NCBI GenBank assembly: GCA_902617285.1
Contig: CACMVZ010000004.1
Location: 43,029-107,028, forward strand
DNA from: an uncultured Bacteroidota bacterium
GTDB lineage: Bacteria > Bacteroidota > Bacteroidia > Flavobacteriales > Flavobacteriaceae
Length of the DNA: 64,000 nt
Direction: 5' to 3'
Below are positions 28,275-37,512 of this stretch, one piece after another. The notes beneath the pieces are model-generated. The model was not told where the DNA came from. It saw only the letters and a list, made by a program, of their open reading frames with translations, and made no database searches. Numbering within the stretch: position 1 is the stretch's first letter; the number at the start of each line of letters is the position of its first letter. The position numbers were made by a program, and so were the translations under genes.

Positions 28275-30254
28275 TTTTAATTTCTTTTTAAGGAGCTCAA
28301 TTTTATCTCTAAGTTCTGCAGCAGATAAAAAGTCAAGTTTTTTTGCTACATCTTCCATCTGTTTTCTTAATTCTTTAATTCTCTTTTCTATCTCATTTCT
28401 TGTTTGGTAAGCCTTAAGTTCTTCTTCAAAATCTTCATAAGAACTATTTACAATTTGAATATCTTTTTCAAATGTATTTGTAAATGATTTATCCATTTGT
28501 TTTGGAATAATATCATTTTCAATATTAAATTTTTCTTGCTTTTTTCTTCTATATGATGTCTCAGTTATTGTCTTGTCCATACTATCTGTAATAGAATCAG
28601 CATACATAATTGCTTTTCCATTAATATTTCTTGCAGCTCTTCCAACTGTTTGAATTAATGATCTATGACTTCTTAGGAATCCTTCTTTATCTGCATCAAG
28701 AATAGCCACTAAAGATACTTCGGGTAAATCAAGACCTTCTCTTAAAAGATTTACTCCAACCAAAACATCAAAATACCCTTTTCTAAGATTTTGCATTATT
28801 TCAACTCTTTCTAATGTATCAATATCACTGTGAATGTAGTTTGCCCTAATCTTTGCTTTATGAAGAAACTTTGTAAGCTCTTCAGCCATTCTTTTAGTTA
28901 GGGTTGTAACTAGGACTCTCTCATCACTTTCAACTCTTACTAATATCTCTTCTATTAAATCATCTATTTGATTTTCAGATTTTCTAATCTCAATAATAGG
29001 ATCTAGGACACCAGTTGGTCTAATTATCTGCTCAACAAATAGACCTTCAGACATTTTTAACTCGTATTCTGCAGGTGTAGCACTAACATATAAAACGTTA
29101 TTTTGTAAATGTTCAAACTCTTCAAATTTTAAGGGTCTATTGTCTAATGCTGCAGGTAATCTAAACCCATATTCAACTAAATTCTCTTTTCTGCTTCTAT
29201 CACCACCATACATAGCATGTACTTGTGGAATTGTAACATGACTCTCATCAATAACCATTAAATAATCTTCTGGGAAATAATCAAGAAGACAGAATGGCCT
29301 AGTCCCAGGATCTCTTCCATCTAAGTATCTAGAATAGTTTTCTATACCAGAACAATATCCGAGTTCTTTAATCATCTCTAAGTCAAATTCTGTTCGCTCT
29401 CTAATTCGTTTTGATTCTATCGATTTTTCTATGTCATTAAAATATTTGACTTGTTCTTCTAAATCAAATTCAATATTATTGATTGCAGACTTAATACTTG
29501 ACTCTGAGGTAACAAATATCATGGCAGGAAAGATCCTCAGGGATTCAAAATTTTCAATTTTATTACCTGAGATAGGATCAAAAGACTCAATACTTTCAAT
29601 TACATCTCCAAAAAAGTTTATTCTGTAGAATAAATCAGAATAACTAGGAAAAATATCAATTACATCTCCCTTAACAGAAAAACTACCTCTATTAAGTTCA
29701 TTAATAGACCTTGAATATTGACTCTTTACAAATTGAGAGAGAAGATTTGAAATTTGAATTTCATCATCAATAGAAATTTGAATTACGTGTTTTTTAAACT
29801 CATTTGGGTTACCAATTCCATAAATACAAGAAACTGATGCAACAACTATAATATCATTTCTTCCAGATAATAATGATGAAGTTGCACTAAGTCTATATTT
29901 CTCTATTTGTTCATTTATTGACAAATCTTTCTCTATATATAATCCAGATGATGGAATATAGGCTTCTGGTTGGTAATAATCATAATATGAAACAAAATAT
30001 TCTACAGCATTATTTGGAAAAAAATTTTGAAACTCTGAATATAATTGAGCAGCTAAAGTTTTATTATGTGCTAAAACTAATGTTGGTCTTTTTATCTCCT
30101 GAATTACATTAGCTACAGTAAATGTTTTACCAGATCCAGTTACACCCTGTAGTGTAACGTAATTATGATTATTATTAAATGAATTAACAATACTTTTAAT
30201 TGCCTCTGGTTGATCACCGGTTGGCTTGAAATCAGATGTAAGTTGAAAACTCAT
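28272..30254 (-). CDS. uvrB: Excinuclease ABC subunit UvrB
   Basis: UvrB is the damage-verifying helicase-like subunit of nucleotide excision repair, working with UvrA and UvrC. The 660 aa carry Walker A GVTGSGKT (37-44), the beta-hairpin region around YYDYYQPEAYIPSSGLYIEK, the DEAD-like box VIDESH, helicase motifs VLVTTLTKRMAEEL, VGVNLLREGLDLPEVSLVAI and QTVGRAARN, and a C-terminal UVR motif (IEKRIKELRKQMEDVAKKLDF) that binds UvrC. Its start overlaps the stop of the upstream PRiA4_ORF3-like gene by 4 nt. No LexA-type site was identified. Confidence 0.97.
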   Translation of the reverse strand: MSFQLTSDFKPTGDQPEAIKSIVNSFNNNHNYVTLQGVTGSGKTFTVANVIQEIKRPTLVLAHNKTLAAQLYSEFQNFFPNNAVEYFVSYYDYYQPEAYIPSSGLYIEKDLSINEQIEKYRLSATSSLLSGRNDIIVVASVSCIYGIGNPNEFKKHVIQISIDDEIQISNLLSQFVKSQYSRSINELNRGSFSVKGDVIDIFPSYSDLFYRINFFGDVIESIESFDPISGNKIENFESLRIFPAMIFVTSESSIKSAINNIEFDLEEQVKYFNDIEKSIESKRIRERTEFDLEMIKELGYCSGIENYSRYLDGRDPGTRPFCLLDYFPEDYLMVIDESHVTIPQVHAMYGGDRSRKENLVEYGFRLPAALDNRPLKFEEFEHLQNNVLYVSATPAEYELKMSEGLFVEQIIRPTGVLDPIIEIRKSENQIDDLIEEILVRVESDERVLVTTLTKRMAEELTKFLHKAKIRANYIHSDIDTLERVEIMQNLRKGYFDVLVGVNLLREGLDLPEVSLVAILDADKEGFLRSHRSLIQTVGRAARNINGKAIMYADSITDSMDKTITETSYRRKKQEKFNIENDIIPKQMDKSFTNTFEKDIQIVNSSYEDFEEELKAYQTRNEIEKRIKELRKQMEDVAKKLDFLSAAELRDKIELLKKKLK

Positions 30255-30712
30255 AAATCTAAACTTTCATCTTGATCAAAATTATAAGCTTCGTTTGTAT
30301 TGTTATAGATATCTGATGGTGCTTCCCTAGGAACATTTCCGACAGAATTTATACATTCAAACTTTGAGCCTAAATTACTTAATTCGTCTATTTCATATAA
30401 TTCAACAAAAAATGTCCAATAATTTAAAAAATCATAAACAAAAATCATTTTATCTCCATTTAACACAAAATAGTTGGAAATAGGCGCTTTATCCATTATT
30501 TCATCATTATCATCGATTTTAAAAATTTTTATTTCTTCTAATTGCTCCCAGTTTTCATTACTAATATGGAATGTAGAAATTTCTGAGGAGTCAAACCCAA
30601 ATTGATCAGAAATTATTTTACTAAATTCAAGTAAACTAGTTGAGGAATCAACTATTATGTCACGAAGAACATCATCTTTTACATTTAAAATTATTCTAAA
30701 TTTTAACCTCAT
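30251..30712 (-). CDS. PRiA4_ORF3-like domain protein (IS1096 passenger TnpR-like family)
   Basis: This 153-aa protein resembles the plasmid pRiA4b ORF3-like family, often labelled IS1096 element passenger TnpR. The evidence is FRIILNVKDDVLRDIIVDSS, a central FHISNENWEQ and KMIFVYDFLNYWTFFVELYEI, in the order typical of flavobacterial members. The acidic C-terminal tail (NFDQDESLDL) is also common in them. Function is unknown. No transposase, terminal repeat or target duplication is near, so the label does not imply a mobile element. It overlaps uvrB by 4 nt and the heme A synthase gene by 17 nt, tying it into one transcript. Confidence 0.8.
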   Translation of the reverse strand: MRLKFRIILNVKDDVLRDIIVDSSTSLLEFSKIISDQFGFDSSEISTFHISNENWEQLEEIKIFKIDDNDEIMDKAPISNYFVLNGDKMIFVYDFLNYWTFFVELYEIDELSNLGSKFECINSVGNVPREAPSDIYNNTNEAYNFDQDESLDL

Positions 30713-31724
30713 TAGATCTATTATTATATAGCATTAAAAAATAAAATTGTAAACCAACTATTATTGTAGATAATAATAAGTGGATAGGTTGAGTGCTAAA
30801 AGGAAAATTGAAATAAAACATCACAATACCGGAAATAACTTGAATAAAAATTAATGCATTCACAGAGTATATAATTATTGATTTCAATCTAATTTTATTT
30901 AATAAATAAAAAATGTAAGAATTTAAGATAATTATAATCCATGAAAAGCTTCTATGTGTATAAAAAATACTAGGAATTTCTTCAAACCACTTTTCCTTTT
31001 GAGAGTAGTTATAAAGTTCCATCTTAATATCAACAAACTTTCTTACTTCAGTACCTATTATAACTTGTCCTAACAAAATGATTATTGATAAAATAATTAA
31101 AACAGATATAGTTCTTGGTAAATCTATAAGTGTTGATTTATTACTAACAATTGATAGAATTGAAAATAAAATAAATAAAAGTATTATAGCCATTATCATA
31201 TGAATTGAAATTGTGTTAGCAGACAGGTTGCTGTCTACAACTATTTTACCAAGCCATGCTTGAAATAAAATAGCAACAAGAGATAAAAATGCAAGAAATG
31301 TGATTAAGAATTTCTTATTAATATATTTTAAAGAGCTTATAAATAAAATTAAGACTGAAATTCCAGCAATTGCACCAATAAGTCTATTTATGTATTCAAT
31401 CCATGTATGATAAACGTTAAATTTAGCATAATCATGTTTAGTATATTTTTCCCAATTATCAATGTTTAAAATATCAGCTGACCTAAAATCATCTACCGCA
31501 AAAAATAATTCACCTTCAATAATAATTATTTGATTTTTATTAAAATCAGAGTTAGATTTCCAGTCTAATTGAGATCTTTCAGTTGGTGGTATTAAATATC
31601 CAAAGCATTTCGGCCAATCAGGACATCCCATTCCACTTCCAGTCATCCTTACAATTGCACCAGCTAGAATAACTAGATAAACAATTAATATCGAGGCAAA
31701 TGCTAGATTATATATTTTATTCAT
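30696..31724 (-). CDS. ctaA: Heme A synthase (COX15/CtaA family)
   Basis: This inner-membrane enzyme oxidises heme O to heme A for aa3-type cytochrome oxidases. The 342-aa protein has about eight membrane segments. The signature is IVRMTGSGMGCPDWPKCFGY near the N-terminus, with heme-contacting histidines in YHTWIEYINRLIGA, ISIHMIMAI, YTHRSFSW and QPIHLLLST. The periplasmic insert (residues about 45-100) is the usual Bacteroidota form. The start overlaps the cca stop by 8 nt. Its presence implies an aerobic heme-copper oxidase elsewhere in the genome. Confidence 0.93.
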   Translation of the reverse strand: MNKIYNLAFASILIVYLVILAGAIVRMTGSGMGCPDWPKCFGYLIPPTERSQLDWKSNSDFNKNQIIIIEGELFFAVDDFRSADILNIDNWEKYTKHDYAKFNVYHTWIEYINRLIGAIAGISVLILFISSLKYINKKFLITFLAFLSLVAILFQAWLGKIVVDSNLSANTISIHMIMAIILLFILFSILSIVSNKSTLIDLPRTISVLIILSIIILLGQVIIGTEVRKFVDIKMELYNYSQKEKWFEEIPSIFYTHRSFSWIIIILNSYIFYLLNKIRLKSIIIYSVNALIFIQVISGIVMFYFNFPFSTQPIHLLLSTIIVGLQFYFLMLYNNRSNEVKI

Positions 31725-33156
31725 TCTTCAAGCCTAAAGATTTTCCTGTTTTAACCATAAGTTCGTGAGCTTCTTTATAATCATTTATAATATCTCCATC
31801 TAGAATAGCATTTTTAATTTTTTCTTTAATTAAGCCAACCTCTTTGCAAGGTTTAATATTAAAATAAGCCATAATTATCTCACCTGTAATAGGTGGTTGG
31901 AAATTTCTGATACTATCTCTCTCTTCAACATCTTTAATTTTCTGACGAACTATTTTAAAATTATTCTGATAGATTAATGACTTCTTCATATTCTTTGTTG
32001 TTATATCAGCTTCACAAAGAGTTAGTAAATCATCAATATCATCGCCAGCATCATATATAAGCCTTCTTACAGCAGAATCTGTTACAATATCTTCGGATAT
32101 AATAATTGGTCTAGAGCTCATCATAACTATTTTTTGAACATATTTTAATTTCTCATTTAATGGTAGACTTAGTCGTGTAAATATTTTCTTGACCATTTTG
32201 GAACCAATAAATTCATGACCATGAAATGTCCATCCAATTTTTTTACTAAATTTTTTTGTAGGAGCCTTACCAACATCATGTAAAAGTGCTGCCCATCTGA
32301 GCCATACATTTTCTGTATTTCTTGATATATTATCAACGACTTCTAATGTATGATAAAAGTTATCTTTATGAGTTTGACCTTCAACCTCTTCAACACCTTT
32401 AAGGTCTATGAGCTCTGGCAAAATATGATTGAGAAGATTTAATTTCTCAAGATTTCTGAATCCATTTGATGGTGTCTGGGACATTAAAATTTTATTAATC
32501 TCATCTGATATCCTTTCAGAAGACAAAATTTCTAATCTATTTGAATTTTTTTTAATTGAATTTTGAGTATCCATATCAATATCAAAATTTAATTCACATG
32601 AGAATCTAATTGCTCTTAACATTCTAAGTGGATCATCCGAAAATGTCTTATTAGGATCTGTGGGGGTCTTTATAATACCTTTTTCTATATCATCAATACC
32701 TCCAAATGTATCTATTAATTCTCCAAAATAATTTTTATTTAATCTTATTGCAAGTGTATTGATTGTAAAGTCTCTTCTAAGCATATCATCCAAAAATGTT
32801 CCTTCTTCAATACTTGGCTTCCTGCTGTCATTTTGATATGATTCTTTCCTTGCACCAATAAACTCAATATTGTAATTATTGAACTTTATCATAGCAGTTC
32901 CAAACCTTTTAAAAATATTAATTTTTGCGGGTGTTATATTTGGTCTAATTCTCTCATAAAAATTTTTAGCTAACTCTATGCCTGAGCCAACACACATAAC
33001 ATCAATATCTTTTTTAACAGGTCTTCTAAGGAATATATCCCTAACATAGCCACCTACAACATATGAGTCAACTCCCAAATCATCAGAGGCCTCTGATATT
33101 TTTATAAAAATATCTTCTTTAAAATTTTTTTTGATAATTTCTTTATTAACTCTCAT
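31717..33156 (-). CDS. cca: CCA tRNA nucleotidyltransferase with HD domain
   Basis: The enzyme adds or repairs the 3' CCA end of tRNAs without a template. The 479-aa protein has the class II nucleotidyltransferase motifs VVGGYVRDIFLRR and DIDVMC (metal-binding acidic pair), DDMLRRDFTINTLAI, and the RNA-binding SDDPLRMLRAIRFSCEL. The C-terminal half contains an HD phosphohydrolase domain (WAALLHDVGKAPTKK, FHGHEFIGSKM). It overlaps tsaC by 4 nt upstream and heme A synthase by 8 nt downstream, in one minus-strand cluster. Confidence 0.93.
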   Translation of the reverse strand: MRVNKEIIKKNFKEDIFIKISEASDDLGVDSYVVGGYVRDIFLRRPVKKDIDVMCVGSGIELAKNFYERIRPNITPAKINIFKRFGTAMIKFNNYNIEFIGARKESYQNDSRKPSIEEGTFLDDMLRRDFTINTLAIRLNKNYFGELIDTFGGIDDIEKGIIKTPTDPNKTFSDDPLRMLRAIRFSCELNFDIDMDTQNSIKKNSNRLEILSSERISDEINKILMSQTPSNGFRNLEKLNLLNHILPELIDLKGVEEVEGQTHKDNFYHTLEVVDNISRNTENVWLRWAALLHDVGKAPTKKFSKKIGWTFHGHEFIGSKMVKKIFTRLSLPLNEKLKYVQKIVMMSSRPIIISEDIVTDSAVRRLIYDAGDDIDDLLTLCEADITTKNMKKSLIYQNNFKIVRQKIKDVEERDSIRNFQPPITGEIIMAYFNIKPCKEVGLIKEKIKNAILDGDIINDYKEAHELMVKTGKSLGLKNE

Positions 33157-33707
33157 CTTAATTTAGTTATTAAGCCTTTTTTATCAATCTTTAATATTGT
33201 TGAAGCTGAATATGATCTTTTATTCTTTCCATAGTTAACTACATAATCTACTTTACTCTTTATTTCTGAACTTATTAAATTAAATTCTAAAGGAATGTCA
33301 AATCCTGATATATTAGCAGAAGTAGAGACTATTGGCCTGCCAAATTTATTTAAAAGCTCTGAGCAAAAATTATCATTAGGAACCCGAAAACCTATAGAAC
33401 AACTATTACTTGAAACATACTTTGAAATTTTAATTGGATTATTAAAAATAAAAGTGGTAGGAGATTTTTCAGATATTGATTTCAATTTTTTTAGATTTGA
33501 AACTTCTACATATTCGCAAACCATCTCAAAGCTAGAGGCAAGACATATTAATGGTTTTGAATGATCTCTTTTTTTGATTTCAAATACTTTTTTTACTGCA
33601 GTATCACAACAAGCATCACATCCAATACCCCATATTGTATCTGTTGGATATAAAATAATTCCGCCAGATTTCAATACATCTATTGCATTTGTAATTTCGT
33701 TATTCAA
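33153..33707 (-). CDS. tsaC: L-threonylcarbamoyladenylate synthase
   Basis: TsaC/YwlC makes threonylcarbamoyl-AMP from threonine, bicarbonate and ATP, for the t6A37 modification of ANN-decoding tRNAs. This 184-aa protein is the short YrdC-only form. It shows GGIILYPTDTIWGIGCDA, KRDHSKPLICL, TFIFNNP and IGFRVPND, then RPIVSTSANISG. The start is TTG at 33707, the only option consistent with the N-terminus. The divergent ruvX frame begins 3 nt away, so promoters for one or both must lie inside coding sequence, or ruvX starts further in. Confidence 0.92.
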   Translation of the reverse strand: MNNEITNAIDVLKSGGIILYPTDTIWGIGCDACCDTAVKKVFEIKKRDHSKPLICLASSFEMVCEYVEVSNLKKLKSISEKSPTTFIFNNPIKISKYVSSNSCSIGFRVPNDNFCSELLNKFGRPIVSTSANISGFDIPLEFNLISSEIKSKVDYVVNYGKNKRSYSASTILKIDKKGLITKLR

Positions 33708-33785
33708 TTTTTGATAATTTTACACGTAAAAGTATATAATTTAATTCTAAAGACACTTAATAAAAAAAATCAAAAAGTTAGAATC

Positions 33786-34217
33786 TTGTTAAATAAACAA
33801 CTAAGTAAATATCTTGGAATTGACTTTGGAATAAATAAGTCAGGTGTTTCCATATCTGATTCAAATAAACTTATCTCTTTTCCATTAGAAACAATAGAAA
33901 CAAAAAATCTACTAGATTATATTAAACAAATATCTATTGATGAAAATATTGAAATAATTGTAATTGGTAAACCATTAAAGCTAAATAATGAGATTCATGG
34001 ACTTGAAGAAGAGATTGTAAAATTCATTAAATCTTTAAAAAATTATCTTCCAAATATTCAAGTTGAGAGGATTGATGAAAGGTTTACATCAAAGATTTCT
34101 AAACAAATTATTATTAATTCTGGAGTAGGAAAAAAAAATAGAAAAGATAAATTAATAATAGATAAAATAAGTGCATCTTTGATTTTAGAATCATATTTAA
34201 TTCAAAAAAATAAATGA
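33786..34217 (+). CDS. ruvX: Putative pre-16S rRNA nuclease / Holliday junction resolvase-like (RuvX/YqgF)
   Basis: YqgF-family proteins have an RNase H fold and act in 16S rRNA 5'-end processing; some resolve Holliday junctions. Visible motifs are KYLGIDFGINKSGVSISD (first catalytic Asp), IEIIVIGKPLKLNN, VERIDERFTS and the final Asp region around KDKLIIDKISASLIL. The frame is open from a TTG at 33711, but that leaves 25 extra non-conserved residues and only 3 nt to divergent tsaC. I prefer the TTG at 33786 (143 aa), which starts just before the conserved strand. The stop overlaps def as ATGA. Confidence 0.8.
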   Translation: MLNKQLSKYLGIDFGINKSGVSISDSNKLISFPLETIETKNLLDYIKQISIDENIEIIVIGKPLKLNNEIHGLEEEIVKFIKSLKNYLPNIQVERIDERFTSKISKQIIINSGVGKKNRKDKLIIDKISASLILESYLIQKNK

Positions 34218-34786
34218 TAAGACCTATTATTGCATATGGTGATCCAATTTTAAATTTAAAAGTTGAAAAAATAAAATATAGTGAGTCAAAAACTATTGAT
34301 TCTCTTGTTAACGATCTGTGGGATACTATGTATAATGCAAAGGGAGTAGGGATTGCCGCTCCTCAAATTGGAGTATCAAAATCAATCTTTGTTGCAGATT
34401 TTTCTTTTTTTGAGGACGAGGATAGTTTTAATAAAGATGAACTTATAAATATTAAACAGGTATTTATTAACCCAAAAATTATAAAAGAATCTGGTAATGA
34501 TTTTACTTATTCTGAAGGCTGCCTAAGTATACCCAATATATCAGAAGAGGTAATTAGAAAAGAAAAGATCAAGATTAATTTTTTAAATGAGCAATTTCAA
34601 CCCAAACAGATGAACTGTTCTGGAATAATTTCAAGGGTCATTCAACATGAATATGATCATTTACAAGGAATACTTTTTACTGATAGAATTTCAAAGGATG
34701 CAAGGATTTCAATAGATAGCGAATTAAAAAACATATCTACTGGCAAAGTTGAGTCAAAGTATGAAATGAGTTTTTATAAAAACTAG
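34214..34786 (+). CDS. def: Peptide deformylase
   Basis: Deformylase removes the N-formyl group from new proteins using a bound metal ion. All three motifs are present in this 190-aa protein: GVGIAAPQIG (motif 1), EGCLSIP (motif 2, metal Cys) and QHEYDHLQG (motif 3, HExxH with two metal His and the catalytic Glu). The ATG overlaps the ruvX stop by 4 nt, so the pair is coupled. Its end overlaps the convergent DUF349 gene by 4 nt, leaving no room for a separate terminator. Confidence 0.96.
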   Translation: MIRPIIAYGDPILNLKVEKIKYSESKTIDSLVNDLWDTMYNAKGVGIAAPQIGVSKSIFVADFSFFEDEDSFNKDELINIKQVFINPKIIKESGNDFTYSEGCLSIPNISEEVIRKEKIKINFLNEQFQPKQMNCSGIISRVIQHEYDHLQGILFTDRISKDARISIDSELKNISTGKVESKYEMSFYKN

Positions 34787-36720
34787 CTATTTTTCTCAAT
34801 TTTGTTTAGTCGTTTTCTCCAAAACTCAATTTTATTGTTAATAGTATTAATTTTGGTTGAAACATTTTTAAAAAGAGGATTATCACTACTTGAATCAGAG
34901 AAGAATTCCAGATTATTTTGAAACTGATTTGATTCATCTTCAAGTTCAGAAATCTTTCTTTTAATGAACTGAAGTTTTTTGTTCATTTCATCGGAATTAT
35001 TTTTTAATAATTCTATTTCTAACTCAAAACTAAGATTATCCTTTTCATCATTTTTTAGATCAAGTGACTTTAAGATTGAGTTAATTTTCTTATTAAGGTT
35101 ATTATTTAAAGTGTTATTCGAATTAAGATTAATAGAATCAAAACTATTCCATTCAGAAATAATTGACTTAAAGAACTCATCTACATCATCTACTAAATAC
35201 TTTTTTTTAGAAAATTTAAGTTTATCAATAAATTTTGTTTTGTTATCGTAAGTTTTCTGTTCTTCCTGGCTTAAGTTTATTGCACCAGACTTAAGAATAT
35301 CATAAAATCTATTGATTAAAGGACGAAATTCATCCCATAGTGAATTTGAAATTTTTCTTGGCAAATAACCAATTTTTTTCCACTCTTCTTGAATTGCTTT
35401 TATTCTAGTTGAATTTTCAGCAATCTTGTTCTCCTCAATAATTTTTTGAACCTCCATTATTAATGCTTTCTTCAATTCAATACTCTTCTTGAGTTCCTTT
35501 TTTTGGTTTTTATAAAAATTATTTTTACTTGTATTAAATTCTTTTGTTACAACTCTGAAATCATTCCAACATTTTTTATTCTTATTTCTTTGAAGGTTTT
35601 TAATACTTTGAAATTCATTTTTTAATTTATCAAATTCTTTAATTTTATTTTGCCAATCTGAATGTGAATTCGGTACAGACTTAACTAAATCTCTCATCCT
35701 AAAAATAACGTCTTCCTTTTTCTTAAAGTTTTCTTGTTGAATACTTGAGATTTCTTTCTGAAAATTTTGTCTTTTGGAGTGTATTTTATGAGAAGCTGCC
35801 TGAAACCTTTTCCATAAATCATCACTATGTTCTCTAGATACAGGGCCAAGTTCATTCTTCCAAAGTCTGTGAAGATCATTTAAATCTCTGGAAGCTTTAA
35901 CAATATCATTTATTTTATCAAGTTGTTCAGCCCTTTCAATAATTTTTACTTTTTCCTCGTAATTGTGCTTAAAGTCAAGTTCTCTCAGATCTCTATTAAG
36001 GTGAAGGAAGTCATAAAATTTACTTACGTGGTGTCTGTAGGTTTCCCAAATATTGTTTCTTTCAGTAATTGGAACCTGTCCAGTGTTATGCCACTCCTCC
36101 TTAAGTACTTTAAATTTTGAATATAGTTTATTTGGATTCTCATCTACAATAATAAGATTTTTAATCTTTTCAATTAGCTCTTGCCTTTTCTCTAAATTTT
36201 CTTTTTGATTTGAACTTAGATCTTTGAAATATCTTTTCTTTTTAAATGAGTAAGTTTTTAAGGTTTGAAAAAATAAAGATTTAGATTTTTTAAATTCATC
36301 TGTATCAGATTCAGATGATTTTAAAGTTGAATTGATTTTTGATCTTAATTCTTCAATATCTTTTCTTTTGTTAAACCAATCATCAGAATCAATCTTTTCT
36401 GTAAAATCAGAAACTAGTTTATCCAAACCAGATGTTTTTGTTTTAGATTTAGAAACTTTTTTTGAAGATTTTTTTTCTGATTTATCTGATGTTACCTCTT
36501 GAACACCATACTGCTTCACCCATTCTTTGTACGCCTTAGTTCTTTTATCTTTAGGCATATCAGGAATCTCATTGGAGTCTGAAGCTTCTTGACCATATTT
36601 TTTCGCCCATTCTTTGTATGCCTTGGTCCTTTTGTCTTTAGGCATTTCAGGAACTATTTTATTAACTAGATTTTCAGAATCCGATGAAGACTTTTTTGAT
36701 ATTGAATCTGAGTCTTTCAT
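34783..36720 (-). CDS. DUF349 repeat protein with N-terminal duplicated KDKRTKAYKEW motif
   Basis: This 645-aa cytoplasmic, highly charged, coiled-coil-rich protein carries several DUF349 repeats, recognisable as LKEEWHNTGQVPITERNNIW, LHRLWKNELGPVSREHSDDL and IQEEWKKIGYLPRKISNSLW. Function of the family is unclear; no catalytic motif is seen. Residues 26-43 and 55-72 are near-identical copies of MPKDKRTKAYKEW...YG, separated by exactly 87 nt (29 residues) in DNA that is also very similar, so this is a recent in-gene duplication. A Ser/Lys-rich linker follows. The gene is downstream of aroE by 42 nt. Confidence 0.85.
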   Translation of the reverse strand: MKDSDSISKKSSSDSENLVNKIVPEMPKDKRTKAYKEWAKKYGQEASDSNEIPDMPKDKRTKAYKEWVKQYGVQEVTSDKSEKKSSKKVSKSKTKTSGLDKLVSDFTEKIDSDDWFNKRKDIEELRSKINSTLKSSESDTDEFKKSKSLFFQTLKTYSFKKKRYFKDLSSNQKENLEKRQELIEKIKNLIIVDENPNKLYSKFKVLKEEWHNTGQVPITERNNIWETYRHHVSKFYDFLHLNRDLRELDFKHNYEEKVKIIERAEQLDKINDIVKASRDLNDLHRLWKNELGPVSREHSDDLWKRFQAASHKIHSKRQNFQKEISSIQQENFKKKEDVIFRMRDLVKSVPNSHSDWQNKIKEFDKLKNEFQSIKNLQRNKNKKCWNDFRVVTKEFNTSKNNFYKNQKKELKKSIELKKALIMEVQKIIEENKIAENSTRIKAIQEEWKKIGYLPRKISNSLWDEFRPLINRFYDILKSGAINLSQEEQKTYDNKTKFIDKLKFSKKKYLVDDVDEFFKSIISEWNSFDSINLNSNNTLNNNLNKKINSILKSLDLKNDEKDNLSFELEIELLKNNSDEMNKKLQFIKRKISELEDESNQFQNNLEFFSDSSSDNPLFKNVSTKINTINNKIEFWRKRLNKIEKNS

Positions 36721-36762
36721 TTTTAGCTATTAAACAATAAATGTAACAAAAAAATTGTAAAT

Positions 36763-37512
36763 CTATTTTATTGATTTTTCCCAAAGGTTCCATGACTCAT
36801 CTGCTTGAAATTTTAACATTTGGTATCCATTTATTGTCCTACAACCAATTTCTTTACCTTTTTTCATAAATAGAGTTTCTGCAGGATTATATACTAAGTC
36901 AAAAAATATGCTTTTATCATTTACTAAATTATACGGCAAATCAGGAGAATAATTGATATTAGGAAATGTTCCAATTGGAGTGCAGTTTACAATTAAAACA
37001 CTATTGCTTAATATGTCTTTGCCTATATCTTTATAGGATAAATAATTGTTTTTCTTATGTCTAGATACAATTTTATAGGATAGATTATTTTTTTTACAAA
37101 AATATTTTACTGTTTTAGAAGCACCTCCTGATCCGAGAATAAGAACGCTGTCAAAATTATCTAAACTATTAGTTTCCAAGGTTTTTTGGAAACCTAATAT
37201 ATCAGTATTATATCCTTTTTTTTTTTGATTCTCAAAACATATTGTGTTTACTGCACCAATTTCAAGGGCTAGATCATCAACTTCATCCAGATAATTAATA
37301 ATGTCTTCCTTGTAAGGTATAGTTACATTTAATCCAAAAAGGTTTTTTCGGCTAAAAATAAAATTAACTTCCTCTATTGACTCAATATCAAAGTTTATAT
37401 ACTCATAATTTGAGAGTTTTTCAATAGAATTAAATTTATCTTTAAAGTAGTTTCTTGAAAAGGAATAATCAATATTCCTGCCTATTAAACCAAATTGTTT
37501 TATCTCTTTCAA
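36763..37512 (-). CDS. aroE: Shikimate dehydrogenase
   Basis: AroE reduces 3-dehydroshikimate to shikimate with NADPH in aromatic amino acid synthesis. The 249-aa protein has FGLIGRNIDYSFSRNYF at the N-terminus, GLNVTIPYKEDIINYLD with the catalytic Lys, GAVNTI, GYNTDILGFQ, the dinucleotide-binding ILGSGGASKTV and LVYNPAETLFM. The start is TTG at 37512, overlapping the stop of the DUF368 gene as TTGA, a coupling-type junction. The protein is slightly short for the family but has all motifs. Confidence 0.93.
   Translation of the reverse strand: MKEIKQFGLIGRNIDYSFSRNYFKDKFNSIEKLSNYEYINFDIESIEEVNFIFSRKNLFGLNVTIPYKEDIINYLDEVDDLALEIGAVNTICFENQKKKGYNTDILGFQKTLETNSLDNFDSVLILGSGGASKTVKYFCKKNNLSYKIVSRHKKNNYLSYKDIGKDILSNSVLIVNCTPIGTFPNINYSPDLPYNLVNDKSIFFDLVYNPAETLFMKKGKEIGCRTINGYQMLKFQADESWNLWEKSIK

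Noticed and set aside
30251..30712. Possible IS1096-type mobile element, from the family name of this gene
   Set aside because: There is no transposase, terminal inverted repeat or target duplication, and the gene overlaps both neighbours like a resident operon gene.
33711..33785. N-terminal extension of ruvX from the TTG at 33711
   Set aside because: The 25 added residues are not conserved, and that start would leave only 3 nt to divergent tsaC; the later TTG fits the family better.
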